From: Alentia gelatinosa
Lineage: Eukaryota > Annelida > Polychaeta > Phyllodocida > Polynoidae
NCBI GenBank assembly: GCA_950022655.1
Contig: OX465584.1
Coordinates: 60,328,841-60,392,840, forward strand
Direction of reading: 5' to 3'
Length of the DNA stretch: 64,000 nucleotides
Position numbers and translations under genes: made by a program. The notes beneath the pieces were generated by a model. That model was not told the origin of the DNA and ran no database searches. It saw only the letters and a list, made by a program, of their open reading frames with translations. Below, piece after piece: positions 21,949 through 33,381 of this stretch (positions within the stretch are counted from its first letter, which is position 1; the number at the start of each line of letters is the position of its first letter).

Positions 21949-22212
21949 CAGAGATGTCAGTTTTCCTTTTTTCCGTGTAAATCCACTTATTTAAAATCCG
22001 GTTTATGCAATTGCTTTTCCTTGTGTCATACAATATTGGTTTTACCTCATTTACCTAAATGAAACAAGTGGTTTTTACCTCCCTAAAGACACTTTGCCCC
22101 ATGCCATGGCCGACAAGGACATATTATCCAGGTTTCCCCGGTCTCTCTGACGCAGAAAAATCTACATAAAAAATATGTCCACTTTTTTCCCTGACTCCAA
22201 CTGACATCCCTG
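21949..22212. mobile_element. hAT-like MITE interrupted at its left terminus by the SINE
   Basis: CAGAGATGTCAGTTTTCC on the left and CCAACTGACATCCCTG on the right. The first 8 bp also survive left of the SINE as part of the SINE's target duplication. Confidence 0.7.
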
Positions 22213-22317
22213 ATATATATAGTTTTTTTTTGGAGGGGGGGGGGGGGGGGGGCTGACAGGAAGTTGTCAATAACAGGGTAGCATCGACTTTATCTAGAGT
22301 TTTCTATTGGCACGTCT

Positions 22318-22595
22318 TAAAGGGATATCGAACAATTCACCCAGATAGATCTTGTCAATTATTTGTCAAAACTGGTTTCTTGGGATTCATTGTAATTCTA
22401 AATGAGTAAATTTACTGTTTTGCCCAGTTTATCTAATTTCAATCGGTGTTATAGGCTAATTTACATTTGCTTGATCTATAGGAAATCTACTGAAAAAATA
22501 TGGTTTCCTAGAACACTTGGAGATCATCACATTCCATTTTCACTAAAATGGCATTGGTTTGAATTTTCAAGCCAAATTGTCCGAAATCCCTTTAA
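22318..22595. mobile_element. MITE with AAAGGGATATCGAACAATT termini
   Basis: The left end AAAGGGATATCGAACAATT pairs with the right end AATTGTCCGAAATCCCTTT. Relatives at 19231 and about 32930-33110. Non-coding. Confidence 0.65.
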
Positions 22596-22916
22596 ATACT
22601 TGGTGTGACAAACTGAGTGGTGTTTGACCGAGCGACTACCTTAACTCCACATCGCCCCGCTAGGAATGCTGAATGGTAACTCGCATATTTATGACGCCGA
22701 TGAAAGACCCGCTCCGTTAATGTGTCGACCGTTGGCGTTGAGGATTAGAGTCTTACGGAAAGAGGTGTAACGGATTACGATGTGGTGGTAAATACCCGGG
22801 GATTAGGGGGGACTTTTGTCTCCTATACGGATCAGTGGTCAGAGGTAAAACAGGTGTGAACCACAAAGACCCCATGACACATACAGTGGAGGCTGACACG
22901 GGAATAACGGTTACTG
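22596..22916. other. No feature recognised
   Basis: Non-coding DNA between a MITE and the 16-bp array. Confidence 0.35.
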
Positions 22917-23480
22917 GAGAACTCGACCCGAAACGAACTCGACCCGAAACGAACTCGACCCGAAACGAACTCGACCAGAAACGAACTCGACCAGAAACGA
23001 ACTCGACCAGAAACGAACCCGACCCGAAACGAAGTCGACCCTTAGTTGTCAGGAGAACTCGACCCGTTTTGGAGAAATCGATTGGAGAACTCGACCCGAA
23101 ACGAACTCGACCCGAAACGAACTCGACCCGAAACGAACTCGACCCGAAACGAATTCGACCCGAAACGAACTCGACCCGAAACGAATTCGACCCATAGTTG
23201 TCAGGAGAACTCAACCCGTTTTGGAGAAATCGATTGGAGAACTTGACCCGTTTCGGATACTTATGAATAAGACAGTTTCACATAGAATGAAAGGTCTGGC
23301 TAGTTAGCTTTTAGACAAATAAACCAGCAGATAGTGAAAATAAGTCCGGTTATGTTTAGCTGTAGGGTTAGGGTTAGGGATAGGGTTAGGGTTAGGGTTA
23401 GGGATAGGGATGGGGTTAGGGATAGGTTTAAGGTTAGGGATAAGGGTAGGGTTTTCTTTTTGTTTTCCTCAGAAAAGACC
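22917..23480 (+). mobile_element. GAACTCGACCCG/telomere-like composite element, copy 2
   Basis: Two blocks of a 16-bp unit (GAACTCGACCCGAAAC), each followed by a TTGTCAGGAGAACTC - GTTTTGGAGAAATCGATTGG spacer, then GGTCTGGCTAGTTAGC and a TTAGGG-rich tract (23362-23455). The same order is present in reverse at 5370-5945. The dead LINE begins about 30 bp downstream. Frames such as ELDPKRTRPETNSTRN are repeat translations. Confidence 0.6.
23362..23455. repeat. Degenerate telomere-like (TTAGGG)n tract
   Basis: GGTTAGGG, GGATAGGG and related hexamers over about 95 bp. Interstitial. Confidence 0.75.
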
Positions 23481-23511
23481 ATCTTTGAAGCCAAGAGAAC
23501 ATACTACTAAA

Positions 23512-24660
23512 TAGGCTCCATTTTAGGCCCACTTTTATTTATAGTTTATATTAACGATTTAATTACGGTTGTATCAAATTGTGGATGTCTGCACTATGCT
23601 GACAATACGGTTTTATTTTCTTCTGCAAAGACGCTAGAGGATGCGACTCAAAACATTCAACTTGATCTGAACAACCTGTCCCTTTGGTGTGATAGAAACT
23701 CATTGACCATCAATGCTAAAAAGACCAAGGTAGTTATATTTGGTTCTAACAGGAAAGTTAATAACAACTACAACAATGAATGTACTCTAAAAATTGGTGG
23801 CAGTACTCTGCAGATTGTTGCTTCATACAAATACTTGGGAGTTACCATGGATAGGAACTTAACATACAAACCTCATATAAATAACATACGAAGACTTGTG
23901 TCGCACAAATTGTATTTATTAAACAAAGTAAGACCATATCTTACTCCTGAAGTCTGTTTAACCATTTACAAATCCATGGTGCTCCCATACCTGGACTATG
24001 GAGATATTTTGTTTGACTCTGCCTCTGATAATGACCTTGGTCATCTACAAAAACTCCAGAATCATGCTATCAGAATCATCTACAAACTACACCCCAGAAC
24101 CCCCCGCATCATTCTCCATCGAACTGCTCAAATGGAGTACCTGGAATCACGAAGGGTAATGCATATAATGGATTATATGTACAAGCAACTACATAATAAT
24201 GACATTAGAGCGTTCCCGACCACGCACACGCGCGCAAACCAAGGACCAATTTTCAAGAAAAATCTACCAAAATTAACCATGTATATGAATTCTCTTAACT
24301 ACAAAGGCCCACAAATCTGGAACTCACAGGCCCCTGAACTGCTCTCTATTCCAGAGTACAAAGACTTTAAAAAGTTATTAAAAATACGGTTAAAGAACAG
24401 TGTGCCTTGATAGTACAGTGACAAACCTCCTATTGATATGTGGTATTGTTAACTTTATAGGATAATAACTGTATAATTTCATTGTGTCAGTGTGACAGAA
24501 TAACTACTAGCTAATCCTTGGATGGACGACCCACAAGCTGATTTGGTATGCCTGTTAAGTTACCACCTGATTGTTTAATACGGTACTGGCCGTGCATTGA
24601 AACCAGCGCCTACTTGTGCTGAGCATTGACCAGTCAAAATAAAAGACTAAAAAAAAAAAT
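23512..24660 (+). mobile_element. 5'-truncated LINE with poly(A)
   Basis: Homology starts abruptly inside the RT domain (GSILGPLLF at 23514) and runs through the C-terminus, a 3' UTR, an AATAAA signal (24638-24643) and an A-tract (24649-24659). This is the signature of target-primed reverse transcription with 5' truncation. Confidence 0.85.
23514..24410 (+). pseudogene. Truncated LINE reverse transcriptase
   Basis: The open frame of about 298 codons starts at the RT block GSILGPLLFIVYIND and passes YADNTVLF, LTINAKKTKVVIFG and YKYLGVTMDRNL. It ends in the RT thumb and C-terminal region (KGPQIWNSQAPELL). The catalytic pair normally read as ADD is here ADN (codons 23601-23606), which should abolish metal binding. 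The endonuclease and RT palm blocks A and earlier are missing. No ATG starts the frame. It is related to, but clearly distinct from, ORF3 at 44326-47211. Confidence 0.85.
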
Positions 24661-25310
24661 ATATAAAAATGATATTCATTCACAGTTGTAATGAGATACT
24701 TTAGTAGGGAAGCTTTAAAACCCTCATGCCATCTCCGACCTGTTTTCCATGTTTACCTGGTCTCTCTGGGACAGAAGTATCCGCATTAAAAACATGTATC
24801 CACTTTCTTTTCTGACATCCCTGTCAGTTAGATTAGAAAGAAAGAGAGAAAGATAGAAAGAAAGAGAGAAAGAAAGAAAGAGGGAAAGTAAGAGAGAATA
24901 GAAGTAGGTGTGGAAATATTCATTTTAATAATTCAATATGATTGTATGATGATAGAATCCCATCGGATGTTCAGATTGTTGAGATCCTACAGAAGTTGTT
25001 AAAAGTTCTACAGAATTAAAGAACCTGAAACAAAACTGTGGAATCAGTATTTGAATTTAAATCCCCGACCCACAACTCACCTCACTGATGTGAATAAAAA
25101 CTTCAATTTTCATTGATCCTCCACCAACCCCCGCCTCATAACTACTGTGAAAGAAAATTCTTTTAAATATTTTATTCATTGCAATCAATGCAGAGGCATT
25201 GCTCTTCCATGCAGTTTGTTTGTGTTCTGGGGCCCGTTTGATAATCTAGGATCGTAAATGAAGACGCTGCATCATCATCCCCCATTGGTTTTTTTTTTTT
25301 CAATACAATA
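24661..25310. other. No gene; MITE half and GAAA microsatellite
   Basis: 24735-24825 is the right half of a hAT-like MITE (CATGTTTACCTGGTCTCTCT to TGACATCCCTG). 24835-24895 is a (GAAA)n-type purine microsatellite. The rest is unassigned. Confidence 0.5.
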
Positions 25311-25314
25311 TTCC

Positions 25315-25700
25315 ATGGGCATTGAGTATGAGTTCCCAATGTTAAGTCTATGTGGGGAAAAAACCAGTGGTGAGATAATTAGCCTACACACGCCCATCCT
25401 ATAGAGGAAACCTATGATAGTTTAGGATCAGAGCTTGTATCCCATCAAGCTTGAATCACGTAGTAATTCACAAGGCGTAGCTGTGTGAATTACATAGCGA
25501 TTCAAACGAGATGGGATCGAGTTCTGACCTTAAACGTGGTTTCTGAATTTATCTCACCCTTTACATTGACAAATGGGCTAGCATTCGTGACATAATCCCC
25601 CATTGAGTATTTTTTCATAAATACTCAACGGGCGTTGGATACGAGTTCCCAATGTTAAATCTACCGAGAAAAAACCCACCAGGAATGAGCTAATACCTCA
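25315..25700. mobile_element. Hairpin element, GTATCCCATC arms, copy 1
   Basis: A palindrome (about 25434-25540) has arms AGAGCTTGTATCCCATC and GATGGGATCGAGTTCTGA, and a GTAATTCAC / GTGAATTAC inner pair. It is followed by TTTATCTCACCC and, later, CCCAATGTTAAATCTACCG. A second copy lies at about 38930-39200. Confidence 0.55.
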
Positions 25701-25799
25701 TGTAAAATAAAACTCCTCTAAACTAAACAATCCTTCCACCCACCCACCCCTAGTAACCACATCACGTTTTACCACTGGCCTCGCTCTAGAGTGCTCTCA

Positions 25800-26020
25800 T
25801 GGGGAACAATACGGTAGCGGCGGAGCGGGCGGGGCGGGGGGAGGGGGGGTGTGCAGTGGAGCGTGAAGGTTGCGTGGTGCCTTGGTAACCGGGCCAGGTA
25901 GCAGCAGCACACAGGTGTTGGTGGCGTCAGACGGGGCTGAGCGTGGAGGAGGAGGAGGAGGAGGAGGCGGGGGTCCGGTCACAGACACGGTGACGTCATA
26001 CAGCACACCTGGCCAGGTGA
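25800..26020 (+). promoter_or_regulatory. GC-rich candidate promoter / 5' exon (weak)
   Basis: GCGGCGGAGCGGGCGGGGCG (25816-25835) contains GC-box-like GGGCGGGG. The GC-rich stretch ends at CCAG|GTGAGA (26013-26022), a good splice-donor match. About 5.4 kb upstream of the LIX1 start codon. It could be a 5' exon of LIX1 or an unrelated GC-rich spot. Confidence 0.25.
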
Positions 26021-26212
26021 GACACAGGAGGCAGACTGAGCGGGTCTCTCCAGGTGCGACTCCTGTAGGTGTGGAGGTGGACAGTGTGTGGTGTCCGGGC
26101 TCTGTAGGGATTCAGGGCCGGCCACAGGACAACCACGGAGTGGGGAATGAGTGCAGCTGGAGGGTGCAGCTGGGAGCAGCGATAGGGGTCTGACTGCAGA
26201 GTGTTGGGTGCC

Positions 26213-27290
26213 GGCATCAGACTATAGGCACCAGGCTTCAGGCACCAGGCTACAGGCATCAGACTACAGGCACTGAGTTACATACAAGCACCAGACTACA
26301 GGCATCACACTACAGGCATCAAGTTACCTATAGGCATCAGACTATAGGCACCAAGTTACCTATAGGCATCAGACTATAGGCACCACACGACAGACACCAG
26401 GCTTCAGGCACAGGCTTCAGGCACCACACTACATGCACTGAGTTACATACAAGCACCATACTACAGGCATCACACTACAGGCCCCAAGTTACCTATAGGC
26501 ATCCGACTATAGGCACCAAGTTACCTATAGGCATCAGACGTAAGGCATTAAGTTACCTATAGGTATCAGATGAAAGGCCCTAAGTTACCTATAGGCATCA
26601 GACGAAAGGCACTAAGTTACCTATAGGCATCAGACGCAAGGCACTAAGTTACCTACAGGCATCAGACGCAAGGCACTAAGTTACCTATAGGCATCAGACG
26701 CAAGGCACTAAGTTACCTACAGGCATCAGACGCAAGGCACTAAGTTACCTATAGGCATCAGACGCAAGGCACTAAGTTACCTACAGGCATCAGACGAAAG
26801 GCACTAAGTTACCTATAGGCATCAGACGCAAGGCACCAAGTAACCTATAGGCATCAGACAAAAGGCACCTAGTTATATACAGGCACCAGATGACAGACAC
26901 CAACCTATGATCAGCTATGATTGTTTGTAATTTGATGACTATGTTGTCTTTCATGCTCTAACTGCATGACCGCTAAAACCATCTTACATTAGCTGATGAT
27001 CGTGTAGTACGAATATCGAAAAACAGGCATCTAGTTATCTACAGGCATCAAATTACAGGCACCGTTCTGCCTTCAGGCATCATATTACAGGCACCAAGCT
27101 GCCTGCAGGCATCATACAACCGGCAATGAGATTTTTCCGATGCTGCTATCCTCGTGAGATAGCGAACGAAACAATTTTAAAAAACAGCAGGCACCCAGCT
27201 GCCTATATGCCTCTAGTTACAGGCACCAAGCGACCTACAGGCACTCCAGGCACCAAGGCAGCTGACTCTAGGCACTGAGCTATCACACCC
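26213..27290. repeat. 32-bp tandem array (AGGCACTAAGTTACCTATAG), about 25 degenerate copies
   Basis: Unit AGGCACTAAGTTACCTATAG followed by GCATCAGACGCA. It is most regular at 26560-26870 and degenerate on both sides, with two unrelated inserts (about 26910-27020 and 27125-27185). No coding. Confidence 0.88.
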
Positions 27291-27938
27291 CACTACAAGC
27301 AACTGGTGACAAGTTGCTGATTACAAGCATCTATCAACTGACATCAAACAACATGAACCAAGCTAGGAGTTAGCTCATTGTGGTCATCTAACAACAGGCA
27401 CCGGTTAAAGCCAGCTGAGTTACAGACGATGACATCTGACTACAACTAGCTAGCACCCAACTATAGCAATAAATTACTGCAAGCAGTCGGTCCTAGGCAC
27501 CTGGACCACCACTTACTGCTAATATTGAAGTGGGACAAATAAATGAGTGCTCACTGGAACTTCTAGCTTGTCGCTGAGGTGATGCGTTACCCCAGGAACC
27601 AATAGCCTGCCGCTGGTATGCACATTTGTCATGCAGCCTTGCAGACAGTGTGTCCCCATGACAGCATTGGAGCTCATATATTATGACTGAAATATCGCAC
27701 GGAGCCGACCAGTTGTTTGGCTCTGATACCTGACTCGCGGTCACCATACTACCTCTGACAGGCATTCTGTATCAGTCTGCAAAATTGGATATAAACGCAG
27801 GAGTAGTAGTAGTAGACGAAACAGCAGCAACAACAGCCAAAACAGATGCATTATTAGCAAACAGAAGCAGGAGAAACAGGAATAATAGTCTTAACAGCAA
27901 CAAACGCAGAAGTGGTAGCCAAAGGAGGAGAACCCCTG
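27291..27938. other. No feature recognised
   Basis: Decaying repeat edge and then unassigned non-coding DNA. Confidence 0.35.
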
Positions 27939-28333
27939 TGACAGACACAGACAGACAGAGAAGGAGAACTCTTGTGACAGACAGACAGACGCACAGACAC
28001 TCAGACAGACACACAGGCCGAGATAGACAGACAGGCCGAGATAGACATACAGCCAGAGATAGACATACAGCCAGACAGGCCGGCAGAAAGACAGAGACAG
28101 GCAGGCAGGCAGATAAGAAGACAGATAGGCAAGCAGACAGGCAGGCAGTCCGAGAAAACCAGGCAGATAGGCTGATAAACAGAGACAGACAGACGTACAG
28201 ACAGGCAGACAGGCAGACACAGACAGACAGACAGACAGACAGTCACAGATAGACACAGACAGGCAGACACACACAGACAGACAGGCAGTCAGACAGACAG
28301 GCAGGCAGGCAGACAGGCAGACACAGACAGACA

Positions 28334-28378
<45 letters not shown>

Positions 28379-28770
28379 ATACAGACAGAGACAGACAGGC
28401 AGGCAGGCAGACAGATAGAGACAAATAGACCAGCAGACATATAGACAGATACAGACAACAGGCAGATAGACCAGCAGACAGACAGACAGACCAGCAGACC
28501 TGCAGTCAGACAGACAGACAGACAGACACAGACAGACACAGACAGACAGACAGACAGACACAGGCAGTCAGACAGCAGACAGCAGACAGACAGACAGACA
28601 GACACAGGCAGTCAGACAGCAGACAGCAGACAGATAGACAGATAGACCAGTAGACAGACAGACCGGTAGACAGATAGACAGACAGACAGACAGACCAGTA
28701 GACAGACAGACCACCAGACAGACAGACAGACAGACCAGTAGACAGACAGACAGACGAGCAGACAGTCTGA
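27939..28770. repeat. GACA/CAGG microsatellite, about 830 bp
   Basis: Continuous ACAGACAG and GGCAGGCA tetranucleotide repeats with local higher-order duplications. Cys-Leu-Ser-Val frames on the minus strand are artefacts. Confidence 0.95.
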
Positions 28771-28849
28771 GAGAGGTGCCGGACGCCAGTGGTGACAGTC
28801 CCGAGTACCCCGACACACAAACACACTCACACACACACTCACCCACCTG

Positions 28850-29060
28850 TCAGAGACACCGCCGACCGGCCACATTCCCAGACCCCGCTCCCCACCTCCC
28901 CACCTCTCCCCGCCCGGAATTCCCAGCGCCCGACCAAGTCACCCGCCGAGAAGTGAGGTGCAGGGTGCACCCCCCTCCCCCGTCCCCCCGTCCCCCCGCC
29001 CCCTGCCGTCAGCGGGCCGCCGTGCGACCTCCCCGGGCGGCCGTACACTCAGGTGAGGCC
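28850..29060 (+). promoter_or_regulatory. CpG-rich candidate promoter / 5' non-coding exon of LIX1
   Basis: CG-rich stretch (GCCGCCGTGCGACC, GGGCGGCCG) followed by TACACTCAG|GTGAGG with a donor GT at 29053-29054. It lies about 2.4 kb upstream of the LIX1 ATG in the same orientation. No transcript evidence is available, so the role is inference. Confidence 0.3.
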
Positions 29061-29286
29061 CGCGGCAGGGTGATTGCTGGCGCTCCAGCTCCTTCACGGG
29101 AGTCGTCATAGTTTAATAACACGCACACACATACAGTGTGGAGGTGGTGGTAGGCAGACGACATTCTGTGGGCATGGAGAGGAATTACGTTTAATTCACA
29201 GACACAGGAAGGTACGACGTCATACATACATCAGACGCTGTGTTTGTAACCATGACAACACGTCGCTGCCGAGTTTTACGACGTTA

Positions 29287-29828
29287 AGCCACCCTTTTGA
29301 GGAGAAGCTGGATACCTGTGCTTCTATAGGGAAACTGATATTATACACCACGGAGCGGAGATAGCAAAGGAGGCGGAGTGGGCCTGGCAGTGTAAAGCCA
29401 CCCTTTGAGAAGACGGGACACTGGATACCTGCGCCTTTACAGGGTTAACGTATACCACGGAGCGGAGATAGCAAAGGGGGCAGAATGGGCCTGGCGACGT
29501 AAACTTAAAGCCACCCTTTGAGAAGACGGGACACTGGATACCTGCGCCTTCACAGGGTGAACGTAGACCACGGAGCGGAGATCGCAAAGGAGGCGGAGTG
29601 GGCCTGGCGACGTAAAGCCACCCTTTAAGAAGACGGGACACTGGATACCTGCGCCTTTACAGGGTTAACGTACACCACGGAGCGGAGATCGCAAAGGAGG
29701 CGGAGTGGGTCTGGCGACGTAAACTTAAAGCCACCCTTTGAAAAGACGGGACACTGGATACCTGCGCCTTTACAGGGTGAACGTACACCACGGAGCGGAG
29801 ATCGCAAAGGAGGCGGAGTGGGTCTGGC
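29287..29828. repeat. ~106-116-bp tandem array, 5 copies
   Basis: Each unit contains AAGCCACCCTTTGAGAAGAC, ACTGGATACCTGCGCC, AACGTACACCACGGAGCGG and AAAGGAGGCGGAGTGGGCC. Length varies by a small ACTTAA insertion. Non-coding. Confidence 0.88.
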
Positions 29829-31437
29829 AGAAGCAGCGTTCACCTGTTGCGTGCGCACAGGTAGGCAGCTGTAACCGGCGTTCCTTCCACCTGGACGCCC
29901 ACCTCCCTCCCGCCAACCTTCCCACGGTGCACCGGGCGTCCCAGGTCAACCCGGGAAAGAATTCGCCAGTCGAAGAGAAGTTTGATACTGTGGCACGGTG
30001 TTTGGTTTGATAGTTTGGTTTCGGTTCGCTGGTTAGTAGGACGCTCCACACAGAGAAGGGCGGTCGGGAACCAGCTGGCGGTGCGGTGACGTAGTACAGA
30101 ACGCCGGTAATCAGCGTCAAGACGAATGTCGTCTGCTTGGAATAAGGAATGTTTTTTTTCCTGTCAAATGTCGTCTGGTAGTTTCCATGGATACGCTATT
30201 AACACATTATTGATGATTGTGTGTTCCAAAGGACAAATATCGTCTGGTTTTCTTCGCGGATTCCTCAGGAAATAATTTCTTACCAAAAAAGGTGTAAATT
30301 CTTGTGAAATCGTTCGGAGAATATTGTTTATTTACCCCTGTGAAGCCAGGAGTGGATTTCCAGGAGGGGGTGAAACAAACGTGGATATAATTTGATAATA
30401 GATAATACTCCTATTTTTGTGTGAAGATGTGTGACTAACTGATCTCTCAAAAGTCTAGTCAAAAAGGTGAAGATAATGTGATGGAATATACGAGCTCCTA
30501 TTTTCAACGACCTGTATAACAGGATACACAGTCGGGAATTCCTCGCGTGGAATGCTAATGATTATTTATTCTCTCCACCCTGCCAGTGCTGTGATTCATC
30601 CACCATACACCAACCTGTGATCCTTATTTTAAATTCTCTTCACACGGTAGGAATTGAACATGAGAAATTCCAACAACGCCAAAATCATCGATGCGGAAAC
30701 CAAGTCAGGATCATACATAATACGTATGTGATATATCTTCCGTTTTTTTCTCCCACTGAACGGCAATGCATCAAGTGATCTAAGAAATGTTCACTGAAAT
30801 GCTTCGTGGGTCCTGAATGGATAGTCCTTCTATGCATTGTTGTTGGCCTGGAGGCTTATAGCCCACCTGGGAACTAGATACAGGACACCCCCCCCCCCTT
30901 CCATAGGAGCATACAGCACTGGAGGTTTATATTCACAAAATACCATCCGTGTGAATCTAAAGAAAGATATCATCATGTTTTTGAAAGAGACAAATCTCTT
31001 TGATTTTATATAAAATATTTGAAAATATTTGAAACATTGAAAAGAATTGACTGAAATAGGTCTATGAAAGTGAAAAGTTAAATCATTGATAGTCCCTATA
31101 TACCCTCAGGGTCCCCTGGGACGTTAAACCACAAACAAACAAACAAACTGTAGAATACTGGAGAATTTTCCATGCATTGTACCAAAAACAGTCACTATTT
31201 CTCTGTTTATTTGGGGTTTGTAGTGTAAACCAAGGATATCCCGTGCAATGTATTTGTCTGAGCTGTTGCTACTCCATCGTTTACAAGAGGATGGTAATAT
31301 TGCCTGCTCAAGTGAATATACCGTTAAGGCTGAAGACTAAATTACTGTGTGACCTCTCCAAAACGGGAAGAGTTCTTCATTGAATTTTGAGGGTGCCTTG
31401 GTTAGGGAGTCAATTCCCCAGTAACCAATCGTTCAAG
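29829..31437. other. Upstream / 5' region of LIX1
   Basis: No other gene. At 31110-31145 a SINE tail (GGGACGTTAAACCACAAACA) is present. An in-frame stop (TGA, 31381-31383) precedes the LIX1 ATG with no ATG between. A possible acceptor (CAATTCCCCAG, ending 31421) could start this exon, but the polypyrimidine tract is weak. Confidence 0.4.
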
Positions 31438-31543
31438 ATGTCGGCGAGGAAGAAAATCAACAATAACATTGAGATGAAGCAGATGAATGGACCTACTGAG
31501 AGAGAACTGGCGGCCAAGATCAAAGAGATCACCAAAGACGGGG
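31438..31543 (+). CDS. LIX1: LIX1/LIX1L-like protein, coding exon 1
   Basis: Encodes residues 1-35 plus the first base of codon 36 (MSARKKINNNIEMKQ...). This N-terminus is lysine- and asparagine-rich and poorly conserved in the family. The ATG has A at -3 and is the first in-frame ATG after the stop at 31381. The exon ends at a consensus donor, GTAAGT (31544), in phase 1, and joins to 53741 to give [12 protein letters not shown], which matches the conserved LIX1 start. Intron 1 is about 22.2 kb and packed with repeats. The family has no known enzymatic role. In Drosophila, lowfat binds the Fat and Dachsous cadherin tails, and vertebrate LIX1 acts in limb and gut mesenchyme. Orthology is inferred from exons 2-4; I cannot tell LIX1 from LIX1L by eye. 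Confidence 0.85.
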
Positions 31544-31629
31544 GTAAGTGTGAAGACAAAAGGCAGAGTGTGGAACCCGCCAAACGGACCGCCCTCCCTT
31601 ATGGGTATATGGGTGGTCTCTGTTGTGGG

Positions 31630-31675
31630 ATTTTTCCATTTATTTATTTATTTATTTATTTATTCATTCATTTAT
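31630..31675. repeat. (TTTA)n microsatellite
   Basis: TTTATTTA repeats followed by TTCATTCATTTA, about 90 bp inside intron 1. Confidence 0.9.
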
Positions 31676-31849
31676 ACAATATTTCGCATTCACTCCCCCA
31701 CGGCCATGGTCTAGTATTATCATTTTACCGGGATGATCGTTGAGTTTTTTTAGTTTTTTTAAATGTTATTCAATTCTTATGGCTAAACTTGTACCAAAGG
31801 TGAGATTAGAAGCAGTGCCCTTTTATAAGTTCTTTAACCCTTTAAGGGC

Positions 31850-32165
31850 TGCCGCCTGGGGCCGAGCTACCCCCTTAAGGACGGGCGCTGGTGGCAGTTT
31901 GTCCAACTAGGGGACGGGCCCATATTCGACAAAACCCATAATTTGAGTCTTTAATCACGTGATAGAAAACATTATCGTTAATATTTTATTTTTTTCTGAA
32001 TAGAAATACTAATTGTGTTCTTAGACCTACATTCTATGAAAATTTAATTAATATTGCTCCATTATTTCCTCGTTAAAATCGAATTTGTATATTTTTGAGA
32101 AATGATGCTCAAGGAATCATTCGCACTTGGCCGCCTCAAGGCATTATTCGCCCTTAAAGGGCCAG
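31850..32165. mobile_element. MITE, GGCGAATAATGCCTTGAGG family
   Basis: Left CCCTTTAAGGGCTGCCGCC and right GCCTCAAGGCATTATTCGCC, then CTTAAAGGGCC. Family members at 9278-9570 (opposite orientation) and 38545-38830. Confidence 0.55.
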
Positions 32166-33381
32166 AAGTGCATCAATATATAGACTGCAAAATGTCAAGA
32201 TTTACCAAAGTGTCTAGATTCAGTAAAACCGATATTCTAAGAAGATGAGCAAACCAAATAGATGTAGCCAACATCTAGTCTAGCAAAGATAGATGCGGAA
32301 AGATATTAAGGAGATTATACAGAGATTCTCTTTTTTTTTATTTAATCATTGTGGTGACAGATGTTCAACATGTAGCCAAATCCATTTATCTCTGATAAAA
32401 TCTGTAAATTAGGCAACTTGATATAACCAGAGACAGTGATAAATGTGTAAAAAAAAAAAGTAATTATACACATATAAGGAATGCTATTCTTAAGTTTGAA
32501 TAACACACCAAGAAAGGGGAACACATAGATACAACCAGTGACAGCCATTGTACAAAGCTCCAACCAAAGGGTCGTAGTCACTGCAGTTATGATTTATCGC
32601 ATAAGAGAATCAAAGTAGCAGTAATTAAATATTCTCGATTAAAAAATGAGAATTTAATTGGATTTCACTGCACAATATAATGATATATAATTAATGGTCA
32701 GGCGGGTCAAAATGCCGTTTAAATGGGTAGTTGGTGCTTAATTGATATAAATTGATGTGTCTGTGTGTGTGTGGGGGGGGGGCGGTATAATTGGTGACTT
32801 GTTACGGTAATATTGCTGTGACAACAGTGGCTGTGGCTTGTTTAACAAAAATGATATGCGTCACATAAATAGTAGGTGGGTACATATTGTATTAGCTTTT
32901 GAAGAAAAAAAAACAGTGGGACACAGATTTGTGTACTGGCGAATATTCTACCAATTATGATTATTGTAAATTCTAATACTAAATGATTAAACACTTTTTT
33001 CTTTCAGTTTATCTTAACCCAATAGGTAAAATATACCCACAACATGTATTTACATTTGCCTGATTTACAAAAGAAACCTGAAAAACATGGTTTTCTTCCT
33101 ATTCGTTCCAAAACAAGTATGGTGACCTTTTTTCTTTATTACTTAAATGGGTGATTGCGGTGGTAAATCTTCTGTACGGAACACTGTTCCCTACAGAAAA
33201 ATACTGAATACTGTTCCGTATGTGTTGAATAAAACATTAGTTATTAGGCCAAATTAAGTTAATATTTTTATTTATTTCGGATATATAGTAAATATATAAC
33301 GACCTACCATGCTTGTAGAAACTACTACACTTGCCATCTCCTTTAGTAGATTGTACAGCATGGTTAAGTCGCTCTATATAA
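32166..33381. other. Intron 1; no gene
   Basis: AT-rich. 32930-33110 is a relative of the TTAAAGGGATAT MITE. A short TG run with a poly-G tract lies at about 32758-32782. Nothing else recognised. Confidence 0.4.

Noticed and set aside
22753..23246. ELDPKRTRPETNSTRN-type ORFs
   Set aside because: Translation of the 16-bp GAACTCGACCCGAAAC array.
23362..23455. Chromosome end
   Set aside because: The telomere-like tract is short, degenerate and flanked by ordinary sequence on both sides.
26213..26905. CRISPR-like 32-bp repeats
   Set aside because: The whole unit repeats, there are no variable spacers, and no cas genes.
27785..28875. Cys-Val-Leu-Ser rich ORFs
   Set aside because: Translations of GACA/CAGG microsatellite.
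28776..29111. 111-aa Pro/Arg-rich ORF
   Set aside because: GC-rich sequence lacks stops by composition. Better explained as a CpG-rich 5' region.
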